NCBI GenBank assembly: GCA_019418225.1
Contig: DYCF01000002.1
Coordinates: 1 to 64,000, forward strand
Source of the DNA: Clostridiales bacterium
GTDB taxonomy: Bacteria; Bacillota; Clostridia; Lachnospirales; Cellulosilyticaceae
DNA length: 64,000 bases
Direction: 5' to 3'
In this document: positions 25,635-33,747 of the stretch, one piece after another
How the letters are laid out: every line of letters starts with the position of its first letter
How positions within the stretch are numbered: position 1 is the stretch's first letter
Program-made: the position numbers and the translations under genes
Notes under the pieces: generated by a model
What the model saw: only the letters and a program-made list of their open reading frames with translations
Told to the model about the DNA's origin: nothing
Database searches by the model: none

Positions 25635-26639
25635 ATGCAAAATAATAGCATAAATTCAAAAGAAGTATTATTAGAAGTAAATAATCTATGTAAGAGCTTT
25701 ACAGTAGAAAAGAATTTCTTTGGTAAGCCGACAAAGGTCTTAAAAGCAGTAGATGATGTATCGTTTAAGATTTATAAAGGAGAGGTTCTTGGGCTAGTAG
25801 GAGAGAGTGGCTGTGGGAAAACAACTATTGGGAAGATGTTAGCCAACGTATATACAGCAACGCGTGGTGAAATTATTTATGATGGCGTAGATCTTGTAAA
25901 GCTTTCAGCTAGGCAGAGAAAAGCGTATTATAAAGATATTCAGCTTGTTTTTCAAGATCCATATGCGTCGTTGAATCCAAGAATGACCATAGGAGATATT
26001 ATTGCAGAACCAATTCGCATTAATAAGCTGTACCCTGAGTCTGAAATTGAAAAGCGTGTAATATACTTATTAAATTGTGTTGGACTTGCAAGTCATCAGA
26101 GAAACCGTTTTCCACATGAATTTTCAGGTGGACAACGCCAAAGAGTCGGTATAGCAAGAGCCTTAGCTATGAATCCTAAGCTTATTGTTTGTGATGAGCC
26201 TGTATCTGCTTTAGATGTATCTATTCAAGCTCAAGTCTTAAATCTTTTATGTGATTTAAAAGATGAATTTGGTTTAACCTATCTTTTTATTGCCCATGGT
26301 TTAAATGTAGTTAAACATATCAGTGATCGAATTGGTGTAATGTATCTAGGGCAAATGCAAGAAATGGCATCAAAGCATGAACTGTATGAAAATCCAGTAC
26401 ACCCTTATACCAAGGCATTACTTTCGTCTACACCAGTAGCGCATCCAAGACTTAAGGCAACTAAAGAACGTATTATTTTAACAGGCGATGTGCCAAGTCC
26501 AATTAATCCTGCTCCAGGATGCCGCTTTAAAACAAGATGTTATATTGAAAAAGATAAGGTGTGTGAAGAAGTATGTCCAAGCTTAAAATGCATTAATGAT
26601 CATGGACATTATGTAGCATGTCATCAATGTAAAATATAA
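25635..26639 (+). CDS. dppF: Oligopeptide ABC transporter ATPase, DppF/OppF type
   Basis: The partner ATPase of DppD. Walker A GESGCGKTT, signature FSGGQRQRV, Walker B LIVCDEPVSALD. The switch segment reads LFIAHGLNVV: the residue after the H-loop histidine is Gly instead of the usual Asp. The C-terminal extension has HPYTKALLSSTP and cysteines in GCRFKTRCY. It is the last gene of the five-gene importer and is followed by a terminator. Confidence 0.94.
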   Translation: MQNNSINSKEVLLEVNNLCKSFTVEKNFFGKPTKVLKAVDDVSFKIYKGEVLGLVGESGCGKTTIGKMLANVYTATRGEIIYDGVDLVKLSARQRKAYYKDIQLVFQDPYASLNPRMTIGDIIAEPIRINKLYPESEIEKRVIYLLNCVGLASHQRNRFPHEFSGGQRQRVGIARALAMNPKLIVCDEPVSALDVSIQAQVLNLLCDLKDEFGLTYLFIAHGLNVVKHISDRIGVMYLGQMQEMASKHELYENPVHPYTKALLSSTPVAHPRLKATKERIILTGDVPSPINPAPGCRFKTRCYIEKDKVCEEVCPSLKCINDHGHYVACHQCKI

Positions 26640-26657
26640 TTTTTTAAATGCCATAGG

Positions 26658-26702
26658 AAAGAGGTAGTTATGAAACAACAGATTTCATAGCACCTCTTTT
26701 TT
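26658..26702 (+). terminator. Terminator of the oligopeptide operon
   Basis: AAAGAGGT plus TATGAAA pair with TTTCATA plus ACCTCTTTTTT. The rest of the gap to 26918 holds a 13-base direct repeat (AGATTATGTAAAA) near 26872-26901 and no other clear feature. Confidence 0.85.
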
Positions 26703-26918
26703 GCAGAGCTATTTATATTTAAGGAAGAGATGATAGATATAGAGTAAAAAGGGAAGAATAAATAAAAGAGGATTTTGGATAAAATCACTGCACTGGTCAA
26801 AATAAATAAAATAATGTAAAATATATATTTATTAAAATATATAGAAGCGCAAGGTGTAAAATTGCCATCTATAGATTATGTAAAAAGATTATGTAAAAGA
26901 TAGAAATGGAGAAATATT

Positions 26919-27821
26919 ATGAGTTGGAATTTATTGATAGCACCTTTATTAGGCGGTGTTATAGGGTATATTACAAATGGTATAGCCATTAAAATGTTAT
27001 TTAGACCGCTAAAGCCAGTATATGTATTTGGAAAGCAGTTACCTTTTACACCAGGTCTTATTCCTAAAGAAAAAACACGTATTGCAAGAAGTGTAGGAAA
27101 TGTAATTAGTAAAGAACTTTTAAATAAAGAAGTGTTTGCAAAGGTACTTTTAAAAGAAGAAATTTACAAGGGCATTGAAAGTAAAATAGATGAGTTTATG
27201 AAGTATAATGCACATAATACAGAGACTTTCGAGTCTTTAGCAAACCGTTTAGTAACGAAAGAACGTACGATTTACTTTAAAACAGAAGCTGAAGAGATGA
27301 TTACAGAAGCCATTTATGATGAAGTTACACAAATGGGACTTGGACAAGTTGTAGTGGATAAGGCACTTGAAGCTTTTAAAGAAGGTAAATTTGGTTCATT
27401 AGGACCCTTAGCATTATTTTTAAATAGTAGCATGTTAGAAAGCCTTGGCGCAAAGCTTGCACCTGTTATTGACGAGATGGTTGCGGAGGAAAGTGAGGCA
27501 ATGATTCGCCGCGGTGTAGAAAATAAGACAGAAGCCCTTTTACAAAGCACAGTAGGTGACGTAGTGAGCAAAGCTGCTATTTATGGTGAGCTCATTAAGA
27601 GCATTGTGCTTAAGTCTTATGAATATATTGTACGTAAGAAATTAGGAGATGTACTTGAGACAATTAATATTGCTAAAGTTGTAGAAGAACGTATTACTGA
27701 ATTTGACCCATTAGAACTTGAACGTCTTATTTTAGAGATTATGAATAAAGAGTTAAAGGCAATCATATGGCTAGGTGCACTTCTTGGTGCTATTATGGGA
27801 TGTATCATGAATATCTTTTAA
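26919..27821 (+). CDS. DUF445 (YheB-type) membrane-associated protein
   Basis: Function unknown. The family pattern is clear: an N-terminal membrane helix with GGVIGYITNGIAIKMLFRP, then FGKQLPFTPGLIPKEKTRIA, a long helical soluble region, and a C-terminal membrane helix (IIWLGALLGAIMGCIMNIF). The two terminal helices suggest a hairpin anchored in the membrane. Bacillus YheB is associated with spore biology or membrane processes only loosely. AAATGGAG precedes the ATG. A 17-nt gap separates it from the next gene, so they may be co-transcribed. Confidence 0.88.
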   Translation: MSWNLLIAPLLGGVIGYITNGIAIKMLFRPLKPVYVFGKQLPFTPGLIPKEKTRIARSVGNVISKELLNKEVFAKVLLKEEIYKGIESKIDEFMKYNAHNTETFESLANRLVTKERTIYFKTEAEEMITEAIYDEVTQMGLGQVVVDKALEAFKEGKFGSLGPLALFLNSSMLESLGAKLAPVIDEMVAEESEAMIRRGVENKTEALLQSTVGDVVSKAAIYGELIKSIVLKSYEYIVRKKLGDVLETINIAKVVEERITEFDPLELERLILEIMNKELKAIIWLGALLGAIMGCIMNIF

Positions 27822-27838
27822 ATGAAAGAAGGTAAAGT

Positions 27839-28507
27839 ATGATTTGGGTAGTAGGTGGTGGGCCTAAAAGCTATCAAATATGCCAGCATCTTAAACAATT
27901 ACAGAAGGATTATAAGCTGACAACAATTACAGATTATAAACGAGATATGCCTTTAAGTTATACATCAAAGGCATTAAGTCGCCCACTTGATGAAGAAGAA
28001 ATAAGTGCATTCATCAAAAAGGAAAAAATCCAATTGGTGATTGATCATAGTTATGGCAATACCATAACAAGGCAACTTATGCAGCAATGTGAGGCAAACC
28101 ATATTGTTTATATACGTTATGAGGAAGCAGCATATATAGATCAAATCACTGATGAAAAAGTAAAAGTTATTACAGAGATAGAAGAGGCAGTGGATTTATT
28201 AAAAGCGGATGGTATTCCTATTTTCATAGACCTAAACCGTAAAGCTAAAAAGGAGTTAGCCTGTTTGAATCTAAAGAAGTGCATTTATGAAGAAATAAGT
28301 ATACAAGATGTATTAAATCTGCAAGAGACTTTTGAAAGACATCATATTTCTACGGCTATAGTGCAAGAGAGTGAAAGTTTACCTTCTTATGTAGAAGCAT
28401 GTAAAGCAATAGATATTCCATTAATTATAATGAGGAAGAACAAAATAAAGTATACAATAAGATGTATGACCTTAACTGAGTTAGAAGAGTATTTACATGA
28501 GGTGTAA
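27839..28507 (+). CDS. Divergent CobK/CbiJ-like (precorrin-6A reductase family) protein
   Basis: Distantly resembles precorrin-6x reductase. The N-terminal MIWVVGGGPKSYQICQHL looks like the family's dinucleotide-binding start, VIDHSYGNTITRQLMQQC matches the place of the usual D-x-THPYA-x-x-IS segment with the histidine shifted, and YIRYEE matches the YxRxE segment. A second Rossmann half follows. No cobalamin genes are near and some key residues differ, so it may not act in cobalamin synthesis. The assignment is inference from weak similarity. Length is 222 aa. Confidence 0.5.
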   Translation: MIWVVGGGPKSYQICQHLKQLQKDYKLTTITDYKRDMPLSYTSKALSRPLDEEEISAFIKKEKIQLVIDHSYGNTITRQLMQQCEANHIVYIRYEEAAYIDQITDEKVKVITEIEEAVDLLKADGIPIFIDLNRKAKKELACLNLKKCIYEEISIQDVLNLQETFERHHISTAIVQESESLPSYVEACKAIDIPLIIMRKNKIKYTIRCMTLTELEEYLHEV

Positions 28508-28622
28508 GTACTCTTCTATGATGTTATTTGCAACTTTTCCTAAATAGTGGTAATATCAAAGGGCAGACCATAAGTATGGTTATCTTTAATACAAGAATCT
28601 ATCTTTTAGGAGGAGTAAGCAA

Positions 28623-29231
28623 ATGAAAAAATGGATGGCGATGCTGATGTTAGGAGCATCTATGCTAGTATTTGCATCAGGATGTGGCAATGAAGATTTA
28701 AAAACATCTGCTAAAGTAGATACAAATATTACAGAAGGCAGTGAAACGCCTCAGGTAACGCCAGAGGCATCAGAAGAACCACAAGAGGTTTCAAAAGAAG
28801 AACCACCAATTCAAATAGATGAGACAAAAGAAATTATTAATAAGGTAGAAGATGCAAATTATCTCCAAGGTTTAAACTTATGTAGCAGTTATACATTAGC
28901 CTTACAAGATGAAAATATTGCTATTGAGCTATATGTCTCTGCAGAGATTGATGCAAATGGTGAGATTATGTTAGATGATGGCCAAGAATGGTCACTTGTC
29001 GCACGTGTAGAAGATGCGATTTATCCTTTAGTCGAACGCACATATATTCAAAATGGACAAGTACACTACAGTGTATATACAGATTATGATCACAATGAAA
29101 TGCCACACATTGTAGCACAAATGACATCGAGTGCAGGAATGAACTACTATGACTTTACATATGATGAAAAAGTATTTAGTCGTGAAACAGTACTAGAAGC
29201 TAACAATATTAATCTACTTTATACATATTAA
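28623..29231 (+). CDS. Lipoprotein of unknown function, 202 aa
   Basis: The N-terminus is a lipoprotein signal peptide (MKKWMAMLMLGASMLVFAS, lipobox ASGC, lipidated Cys near residue 21), followed by an acidic Pro/Glu-rich linker (about 30-65) and a compact beta-rich domain (WSLVARVEDAIYPLVERTYI, VHYSVYTDYD). No catalytic motif is visible. AGGAGGAG precedes the ATG. It is monocistronic with a strong terminator. A surface ligand-binding role is only a guess. Confidence 0.8.
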   Translation: MKKWMAMLMLGASMLVFASGCGNEDLKTSAKVDTNITEGSETPQVTPEASEEPQEVSKEEPPIQIDETKEIINKVEDANYLQGLNLCSSYTLALQDENIAIELYVSAEIDANGEIMLDDGQEWSLVARVEDAIYPLVERTYIQNGQVHYSVYTDYDHNEMPHIVAQMTSSAGMNYYDFTYDEKVFSRETVLEANNINLLYTY

Positions 29232-29243
29232 TAAGAAAACTTT

Positions 29244-29299
29244 AAAATAAAAAGCATTAACAAACTTGCTATGGGCAGTTGTTAATGCTTTTTATTTTA
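29244..29299 (+). terminator. Terminator after the lipoprotein gene
   Basis: AAAATAAAAAGCATTAACAA pairs exactly with TTGTTAATGCTTTTTATTTT around a 15-nt loop. Both flanks are A/T-runs. Confidence 0.9.
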
Positions 29300-29309
29300 A
29301 ATAGGCCAC

Positions 29310-29422
29310 TATAGATTTCACATTTATAAAATTTAGTTATTATAGTTTTGAGTTATGTGAAATCATTGAGAGAAACCAATTTACGTACATGTACATTTTA
29401 AGGTATAGTTGTTTTCTCTATA
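29310..29422 (+). repeat. MITE-like interspersed repeat, copy 3 (full length, 113 bp)
   Basis: Begins TATAGATTTCACATTTATAA and ends GTTTTCTCTATA. Two hairpins are built in: ATTTCACAT pairs with ATGTGAAAT, and AGAGAAA(C/A)CAA pairs with the terminal TTG-TTTTCTCT. Lies directly after a terminator and before the deoxynucleoside kinase promoter. Confidence 0.85.
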
Positions 29423-29494
29423 AATGCTTAAAGTGTTTAGAATAAAAGAAAAATGAATAGAAAATAACTAAAAGTAAAAAAGGGAGAAGTTATG

Positions 29495-29523
29495 TTGACA
29501 AGCGTTAAGTAAACACGTATTAT
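29495..29523 (+). promoter_or_regulatory. Promoter of the deoxynucleoside kinase gene
   Basis: TTGACA (29495-29500) and TATTAT (29518-29523) with 17-bp spacing, 60 bp before ATG 29584. Confidence 0.75.
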
Positions 29524-29583
29524 TGAATAAGCTGACTTTGTAGAAAGACAAGAATTAACTTTAATTGGAAGGACAGGTGAAGG

Positions 29584-30243
29584 ATGTTGCTAGTTGTTGG
29601 AGGCATGATTGGATTAGGAAAAACTAGTGTGGCAGAAATATTAGGGAGACACTTTAATTCAGAAGTGTTTTATGAGAGTGTCGATGACAATCCTATACTC
29701 CCATTATTTTATACAGCAACAGATGAAGAAATTGAAAAGTATCGCTATCCATTTTTATTACAACTACACTTTTTAGATTCACGTTTTAAATGTATTAAAC
29801 GTGCTTTTAGAGATGACAATAATGTACTTGATCGTAGTATTTACGAGGACTGGTACTTTGCAAAAGTAAATAATGATTTAGGGCGTATTTCAGACCTTGA
29901 GTTTCAGGTATATGACGGACTTTTAAATAATATGATGGAAGAGCTTGAAGAACTTCCTAAAAAGGCACCAGATTTAATGATTTATTTAAGAGGTTCATTT
30001 GATACAGTACTAAGTCGTATTATGAAAAGAGGTAGAAGCTATGAATTAGATGAACATTTAGAAGCTTACTACCATAAACTATGGTCAGGTTATGATGAAT
30101 GGGTAATGGAACATTATAAAGCCAGTGATGTACTTGTAATTGATATGGACCAGTTCGATGTAGTAAATCGCCCAGAAGATGCAGCAAAACTTATTGCACT
30201 TGTAGAAGAAAAATTAAAAGTTCAAAGACAAAAAGCTGTTTAA
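29584..30243 (+). CDS. Deoxynucleoside kinase (dAdo/dCyd/dGuo kinase family)
   Basis: Phosphorylates salvaged deoxynucleosides to 5'-monophosphates in the cytoplasm. P-loop GGMIGLGKTS (6-15), substrate-binding ESVDDNP, the catalytic/sugar-binding DRSIYEDWYF, and the lid region MKRGRSYE are all in place. At 219 aa it matches dNK/dCK relatives, not thymidine kinase. Substrate preference cannot be told. It is monocistronic. Confidence 0.92.
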   Translation: MLLVVGGMIGLGKTSVAEILGRHFNSEVFYESVDDNPILPLFYTATDEEIEKYRYPFLLQLHFLDSRFKCIKRAFRDDNNVLDRSIYEDWYFAKVNNDLGRISDLEFQVYDGLLNNMMEELEELPKKAPDLMIYLRGSFDTVLSRIMKRGRSYELDEHLEAYYHKLWSGYDEWVMEHYKASDVLVIDMDQFDVVNRPEDAAKLIALVEEKLKVQRQKAV

Positions 30244-30265
30244 TATTTTAGATAAATAAAGCTAT

Positions 30266-30320
30266 AAAAATAAGGAGCTATTATCAACATTTTCGTGTTG
30301 ATAATAGCTCCTTATTTTTA
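30266..30320 (+). terminator. Terminator after the deoxynucleoside kinase gene
   Basis: A 23-bp nearly perfect stem (AATAAGGAGCTATTATCAAC... pairing with ...GTTGATAATAGCTCCTTATT) with a small loop, followed by TTT. Confidence 0.9.
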
Positions 30321-30388
30321 TAGGAAAAAGACAGATATTTTTAGAAGTTGTGCTATGTAATGACTCATTTAGTGAATAATTTTTGTTA

Positions 30389-30408
30389 ACATGTGTCTTT
30401 ACACATGT
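30389..30408 (+). promoter_or_regulatory. Palindrome next to the nadABC promoter, candidate operator
   Basis: ACATGTGT (30389-30396), spacer CTTT, ACACATGT (30401-30408): a perfect 8-bp inverted repeat whose right end is 1 nt from the -35 box. Its position suits a repressor of NAD synthesis; a niacin-responsive NiaR-type protein would be a natural candidate, but no regulator gene is seen here. Confidence 0.55.
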
Positions 30409-30409
30409 A

Positions 30410-30438
30410 TTGATTAATTAAGTTGAAAGTGCTATATT
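30410..30438 (+). promoter_or_regulatory. Promoter of nadABC
   Basis: TTGATT (30410-30415) and TATATT (30433-30438) with 17-bp spacing, 42 bp before ATG 30481. Confidence 0.6.
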
Positions 30439-30480
30439 AATTTATAAGAAAAAGGAAACTAGAAAAAGTGAGGCAGGAAT

Positions 30481-31395
30481 ATGGAAAAGGAACAACTGAT
30501 TAAACAGATTAAAGGACTCAAAGAGCAAAAACAAGCGCTAATTGTAGCACATTATTATGTGGATGATGATATACAAGAAATAGCTGATTATGTAGGTGAT
30601 TCTTATTACTTAAGTAAAGTATGCATGAGTCGTCCTGAAAAACTAATTATATTTTGCGGTGTACGTTTTATGGGTGAGAGTGCCAAAATCTTAAATCCAG
30701 AAAAAACGGTTATTATGGCAGAAGAGTTAGCGGATTGTCCAATGGCGCATATGATAGAAGTAGAAAGAATTAAAGAGGTTAGAAATCAGTATGAGGACTT
30801 AGCTGTTGTATGTTATATTAACTCTACTACCGAGATTAAAGCAGAATCAGATGTAGTTGTAACCTCAGCTAATGCATATGATATTGTAAGGAAAATGCCT
30901 CAGAAAAACATATTCTTTGTACCTGACGAACATTTAGGACGTTATATAGCAGGAAAACTACCAGAGAAAAACTTTATCTTTAATGATGGTTTTTGTCATG
31001 TACATACAAGTATTACAAAAGAAGCACTAGAAAAGGCAAAAGCGATAAGGCCAGAAGCTGAGATTTTAGTTCATCCAGAATGTAAAACAGAAATTGTGGA
31101 AATGGGTAATTATGTGGGCAGTACATCAGGAATTCTAAAATATGCATCTCAAAGTGAAAAAACAGAATTTATCATTTGTACTGAAATGGGCATTTTATAT
31201 GAGCTTAAAAAACAAAATCCAAATAAAAAGTTTTATTCTGTAGGACATAGACAATTCTGTCCTAATATGAAGCGTATTTGCCTCAACGATGTTTATAAGG
31301 CATTAGAGACAGAACATAATCCTATCGAACTTGAACAAAATATAATAGAAAGGGCAAAAGGTGCATTAGAAAATATGCATGCATTGGCGAAATGA
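30481..31395 (+). CDS. nadA: Quinolinate synthase NadA
   Basis: Condenses iminoaspartate with dihydroxyacetone phosphate to quinolinate using a [4Fe-4S] cluster; second step of de novo NAD synthesis. The family segments HYYVDDDIQEIADYVGDSYYL, FCGVRFMGESAKIL (cluster Cys), NSTTEIKAESD, PDEHLG, HPEC (cluster Cys), and GHRQFCPNMKRI (cluster Cys) are intact. 304 aa is standard. It is the first gene of nadABC; nadB begins 1 nt after its stop codon. Confidence 0.96.
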   Translation: MEKEQLIKQIKGLKEQKQALIVAHYYVDDDIQEIADYVGDSYYLSKVCMSRPEKLIIFCGVRFMGESAKILNPEKTVIMAEELADCPMAHMIEVERIKEVRNQYEDLAVVCYINSTTEIKAESDVVVTSANAYDIVRKMPQKNIFFVPDEHLGRYIAGKLPEKNFIFNDGFCHVHTSITKEALEKAKAIRPEAEILVHPECKTEIVEMGNYVGSTSGILKYASQSEKTEFIICTEMGILYELKKQNPNKKFYSVGHRQFCPNMKRICLNDVYKALETEHNPIELEQNIIERAKGALENMHALAK

Positions 31396-31396
31396 T

Positions 31397-32716
31397 ATGA
31401 AAACACAATATGATGTTGTAATTGTAGGAACAGGTGTTGCAGGTCTTTTTTGTGCCCTACATTTACCTGAAACATGTAATGTTTTAATGGTTACTAAAGA
31501 TGATTTAGATCAAAGCAATTCTTTTTTAGCACAAGGAGGAATCTGCGTTTTAAAGGATCAAGATGATTTTGAAAGTTATGTAGCAGATACAATGCGTGCA
31601 GGACGCTTTGAGAATGACAGGAAGGCAGTTGAAACAATGATTAGTTCATCTAGAGAAGTTATTAATGAACTGATTCATTATCATGTAGACTTTGATGAGG
31701 AAGATGGCAAGCTTGTTTATACGAAAGAAGCTGCGCATAGTACAAATCGTATTTTACATCATAAGGATATTACAGGTAAAGAAATTACAAGCAAGCTCCT
31801 AGCCGCAGTACTTGAAAAGAAAAATGTAGAACTAGTGCCATTTTGTACACTTTTAGATATTGTAAAAGATAGTAAGAAGGTAAAGGGCGTTGTTGTTAAC
31901 CATGAAGGCATGCAAAAGGTTATTAAAGCGGAACATGTCGTATTGGCTACAGGCGGTATTGGTGGGCTATTTACACATAGTACCAACTTTAGACATATTA
32001 CAGGTGATGGCGTAGCTATTGCAATTAAAAATAATATAGATGTGAAAGATATTCACTATATTCAAATTCATCCAACGACATTGTATAGTCAAAAGGATGG
32101 TAGACGTTTTTTAATTTCAGAAGCTGTAAGAGGAGAAGGCGCATATTTAGTGAATGACAAAGGAGAACGTTTTGTAGATGAACTTTTACCTCGTGATGTG
32201 GTGACAGGAATCATTAGCCAAGAGATGCAAAGAGAAGGCACTGATCATGTGTATTTGAGCCTTAAGCATTTAGATGGTGAATATATCAAACAAAGATTTC
32301 CTAATATTAGTCAGGCGTGTGAAGAGGAAGGTTATGACCTTGCCAAAGACCTTGTACCTGTTACACCAGCACAGCACTACTTTATGGGTGGCATTGCTGT
32401 AGACTTAAATGGACATACTTCTTTAAATAATTTATATGCAGTTGGTGAAACGAGCTGCACCGGTGTACACGGTGCTAATCGTCTAGCCAGTAATTCTTTG
32501 TTAGAAGGCCTTGTATTTGCAAAAAGAGCTGCAGAAGAAATTGTACGTCAAAATAAATTAAAGCAAGTTGTAACTGAAGAAAGGATTGAATATAAAGAAG
32601 TTTTAGATGTAGACATAGTAGAAGAAGAACATAAACACTTACTACTTGAGACAATTAAAAGAGAGGATGAAGATTTTTATGCTAGATGGTGTCATGAAGA
32701 ATATAAATGTGGATGA
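31397..32716 (+). CDS. nadB: L-aspartate oxidase NadB
   Basis: A flavoenzyme that oxidises L-aspartate to iminoaspartate, the substrate of NadA. FAD-binding GTGVAGLFCAL, SNSFLAQGGI and the C-terminal GETSCTGVHGANRLASNSLL are clear. With ATG 31397 the protein is 439 aa, shorter than the 540-aa E. coli enzyme, with most of the C-terminal helical domain reduced, as in several anaerobes, which use fumarate rather than O2 as acceptor. No strong ribosome site precedes it; the 1-nt gap from nadA suggests coupling. Confidence 0.94.
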   Translation: MKTQYDVVIVGTGVAGLFCALHLPETCNVLMVTKDDLDQSNSFLAQGGICVLKDQDDFESYVADTMRAGRFENDRKAVETMISSSREVINELIHYHVDFDEEDGKLVYTKEAAHSTNRILHHKDITGKEITSKLLAAVLEKKNVELVPFCTLLDIVKDSKKVKGVVVNHEGMQKVIKAEHVVLATGGIGGLFTHSTNFRHITGDGVAIAIKNNIDVKDIHYIQIHPTTLYSQKDGRRFLISEAVRGEGAYLVNDKGERFVDELLPRDVVTGIISQEMQREGTDHVYLSLKHLDGEYIKQRFPNISQACEEEGYDLAKDLVPVTPAQHYFMGGIAVDLNGHTSLNNLYAVGETSCTGVHGANRLASNSLLEGLVFAKRAAEEIVRQNKLKQVVTEERIEYKEVLDVDIVEEEHKHLLLETIKREDEDFYARWCHEEYKCG

Positions 32717-33539
32717 GCATATACTTTTAGCAATTAAGGAAGATGTAACAAGTGAAGATGTTACAACACAGGCTATTATGAGAAAACCTCAGTTAGGGCA
32801 AGCACAGCTCATTTGCAAGGAAGATGGTATCCTTGCGGGGTTTGGTGTATTTAAGCGTACTTTTGAACTGTTAGGGGATGTGGAAATTACAAGTACATAT
32901 CAAGATGGGGATAAAGTAAAATGCGGCGATCAGATAGCCACCCTTAAAGGGGATATTCGTGTCCTTTTAACAGGTGAACGTACGGCCCTTAATTATTTAC
33001 AGCGCATGAGTGGTATTGCAAGCTTTACGAATAATTTAGTGAAAGAATTAGAAGGGTCAAAGACAAAGCTTTTAGATACGAGAAAAACAACACCTGGTAT
33101 GCGTTTATTTGAAAAATATGCGGTTAAAGTAGGTGGTGGGACAAATCACCGATATAATTTAACCGATGGCATTTTAATTAAAGACAATCATATTGGAGCA
33201 GCAGGAAGCATTAAAGAAGCTGTAAGGCTTTGCAGGGAATATGCACCATTTGTGAGAAAAGTAGAGGTAGAAGTAGAAACTTTAGAGCAAGTGTTAGAAG
33301 CCATAGATGCCAAAGCTGATATTATTATGTTAGATAATATGAATCTTGAAATGATGTCAGAAGCAGTGAAGCTTATAGATGGCAGAGCAGAAACGGAGTG
33401 TTCAGGAAATGTTAATAAAGAACGCTTAAAAGCAATAGGTGAAATTGGCGTAGACTATGTTTCATGTGGCGCTTTAACACATTCAGCACCTATTTTAGAT
33501 TTTTCACTTAAAAATTTACATCCTATTACGGAAAAATAA
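32679..33539 (+). CDS. nadC: Nicotinate-nucleotide pyrophosphorylase (quinolinate phosphoribosyltransferase) NadC
   Basis: Converts quinolinate and PRPP to nicotinate mononucleotide, CO2 and PPi. Readable motifs include EDVTSEDVTTQAI, LTGERTALNYLQRMSGIA, LDTRKTTPGMR, GGTNHRYNLTDGILIKDNH and SCGALTHSAP. ATG 32679 follows GAGAGGATGAAG; the gene overlaps nadB by 38 nt in another frame, which supports coupled translation. 286 aa. Terminates the nadABC operon. Confidence 0.95.
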   Translation: MLDGVMKNINVDEHILLAIKEDVTSEDVTTQAIMRKPQLGQAQLICKEDGILAGFGVFKRTFELLGDVEITSTYQDGDKVKCGDQIATLKGDIRVLLTGERTALNYLQRMSGIASFTNNLVKELEGSKTKLLDTRKTTPGMRLFEKYAVKVGGGTNHRYNLTDGILIKDNHIGAAGSIKEAVRLCREYAPFVRKVEVEVETLEQVLEAIDAKADIIMLDNMNLEMMSEAVKLIDGRAETECSGNVNKERLKAIGEIGVDYVSCGALTHSAPILDFSLKNLHPITEK

Positions 33540-33547
33540 TATGATAA

Positions 33548-33585
33548 GAGGCTAGCCATATTAAATACAATGGTTAGCCTTTTGT
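33548..33585 (+). terminator. Terminator of nadABC
   Basis: GAGGCTAGCCAT pairs with ATGGTTAGCCTT, followed by TTGTTT. The stem has one G-T pair. Confidence 0.8.
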
Positions 33586-33747
33586 TTATATATTCTACTT
33601 ATTCAGATGTTAAAATATAGATAATTACAACATAAGTCTTAATATTATAGCAATTGCGCCTACAGATATGGCTATTAAGTAAAATTCATGTTAAAATGTG
33701 AGTAAAATAATTAAGTACATAATTGATCTTAAAGAGGGGCTGAAAAA

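Noticed and set aside
29492..29512. Six-codon leader peptide (ATG TTG ACA ...) before the deoxynucleoside kinase gene
   Set aside because: It overlaps the -35 box of a consensus promoter, so it would not be in the transcript.
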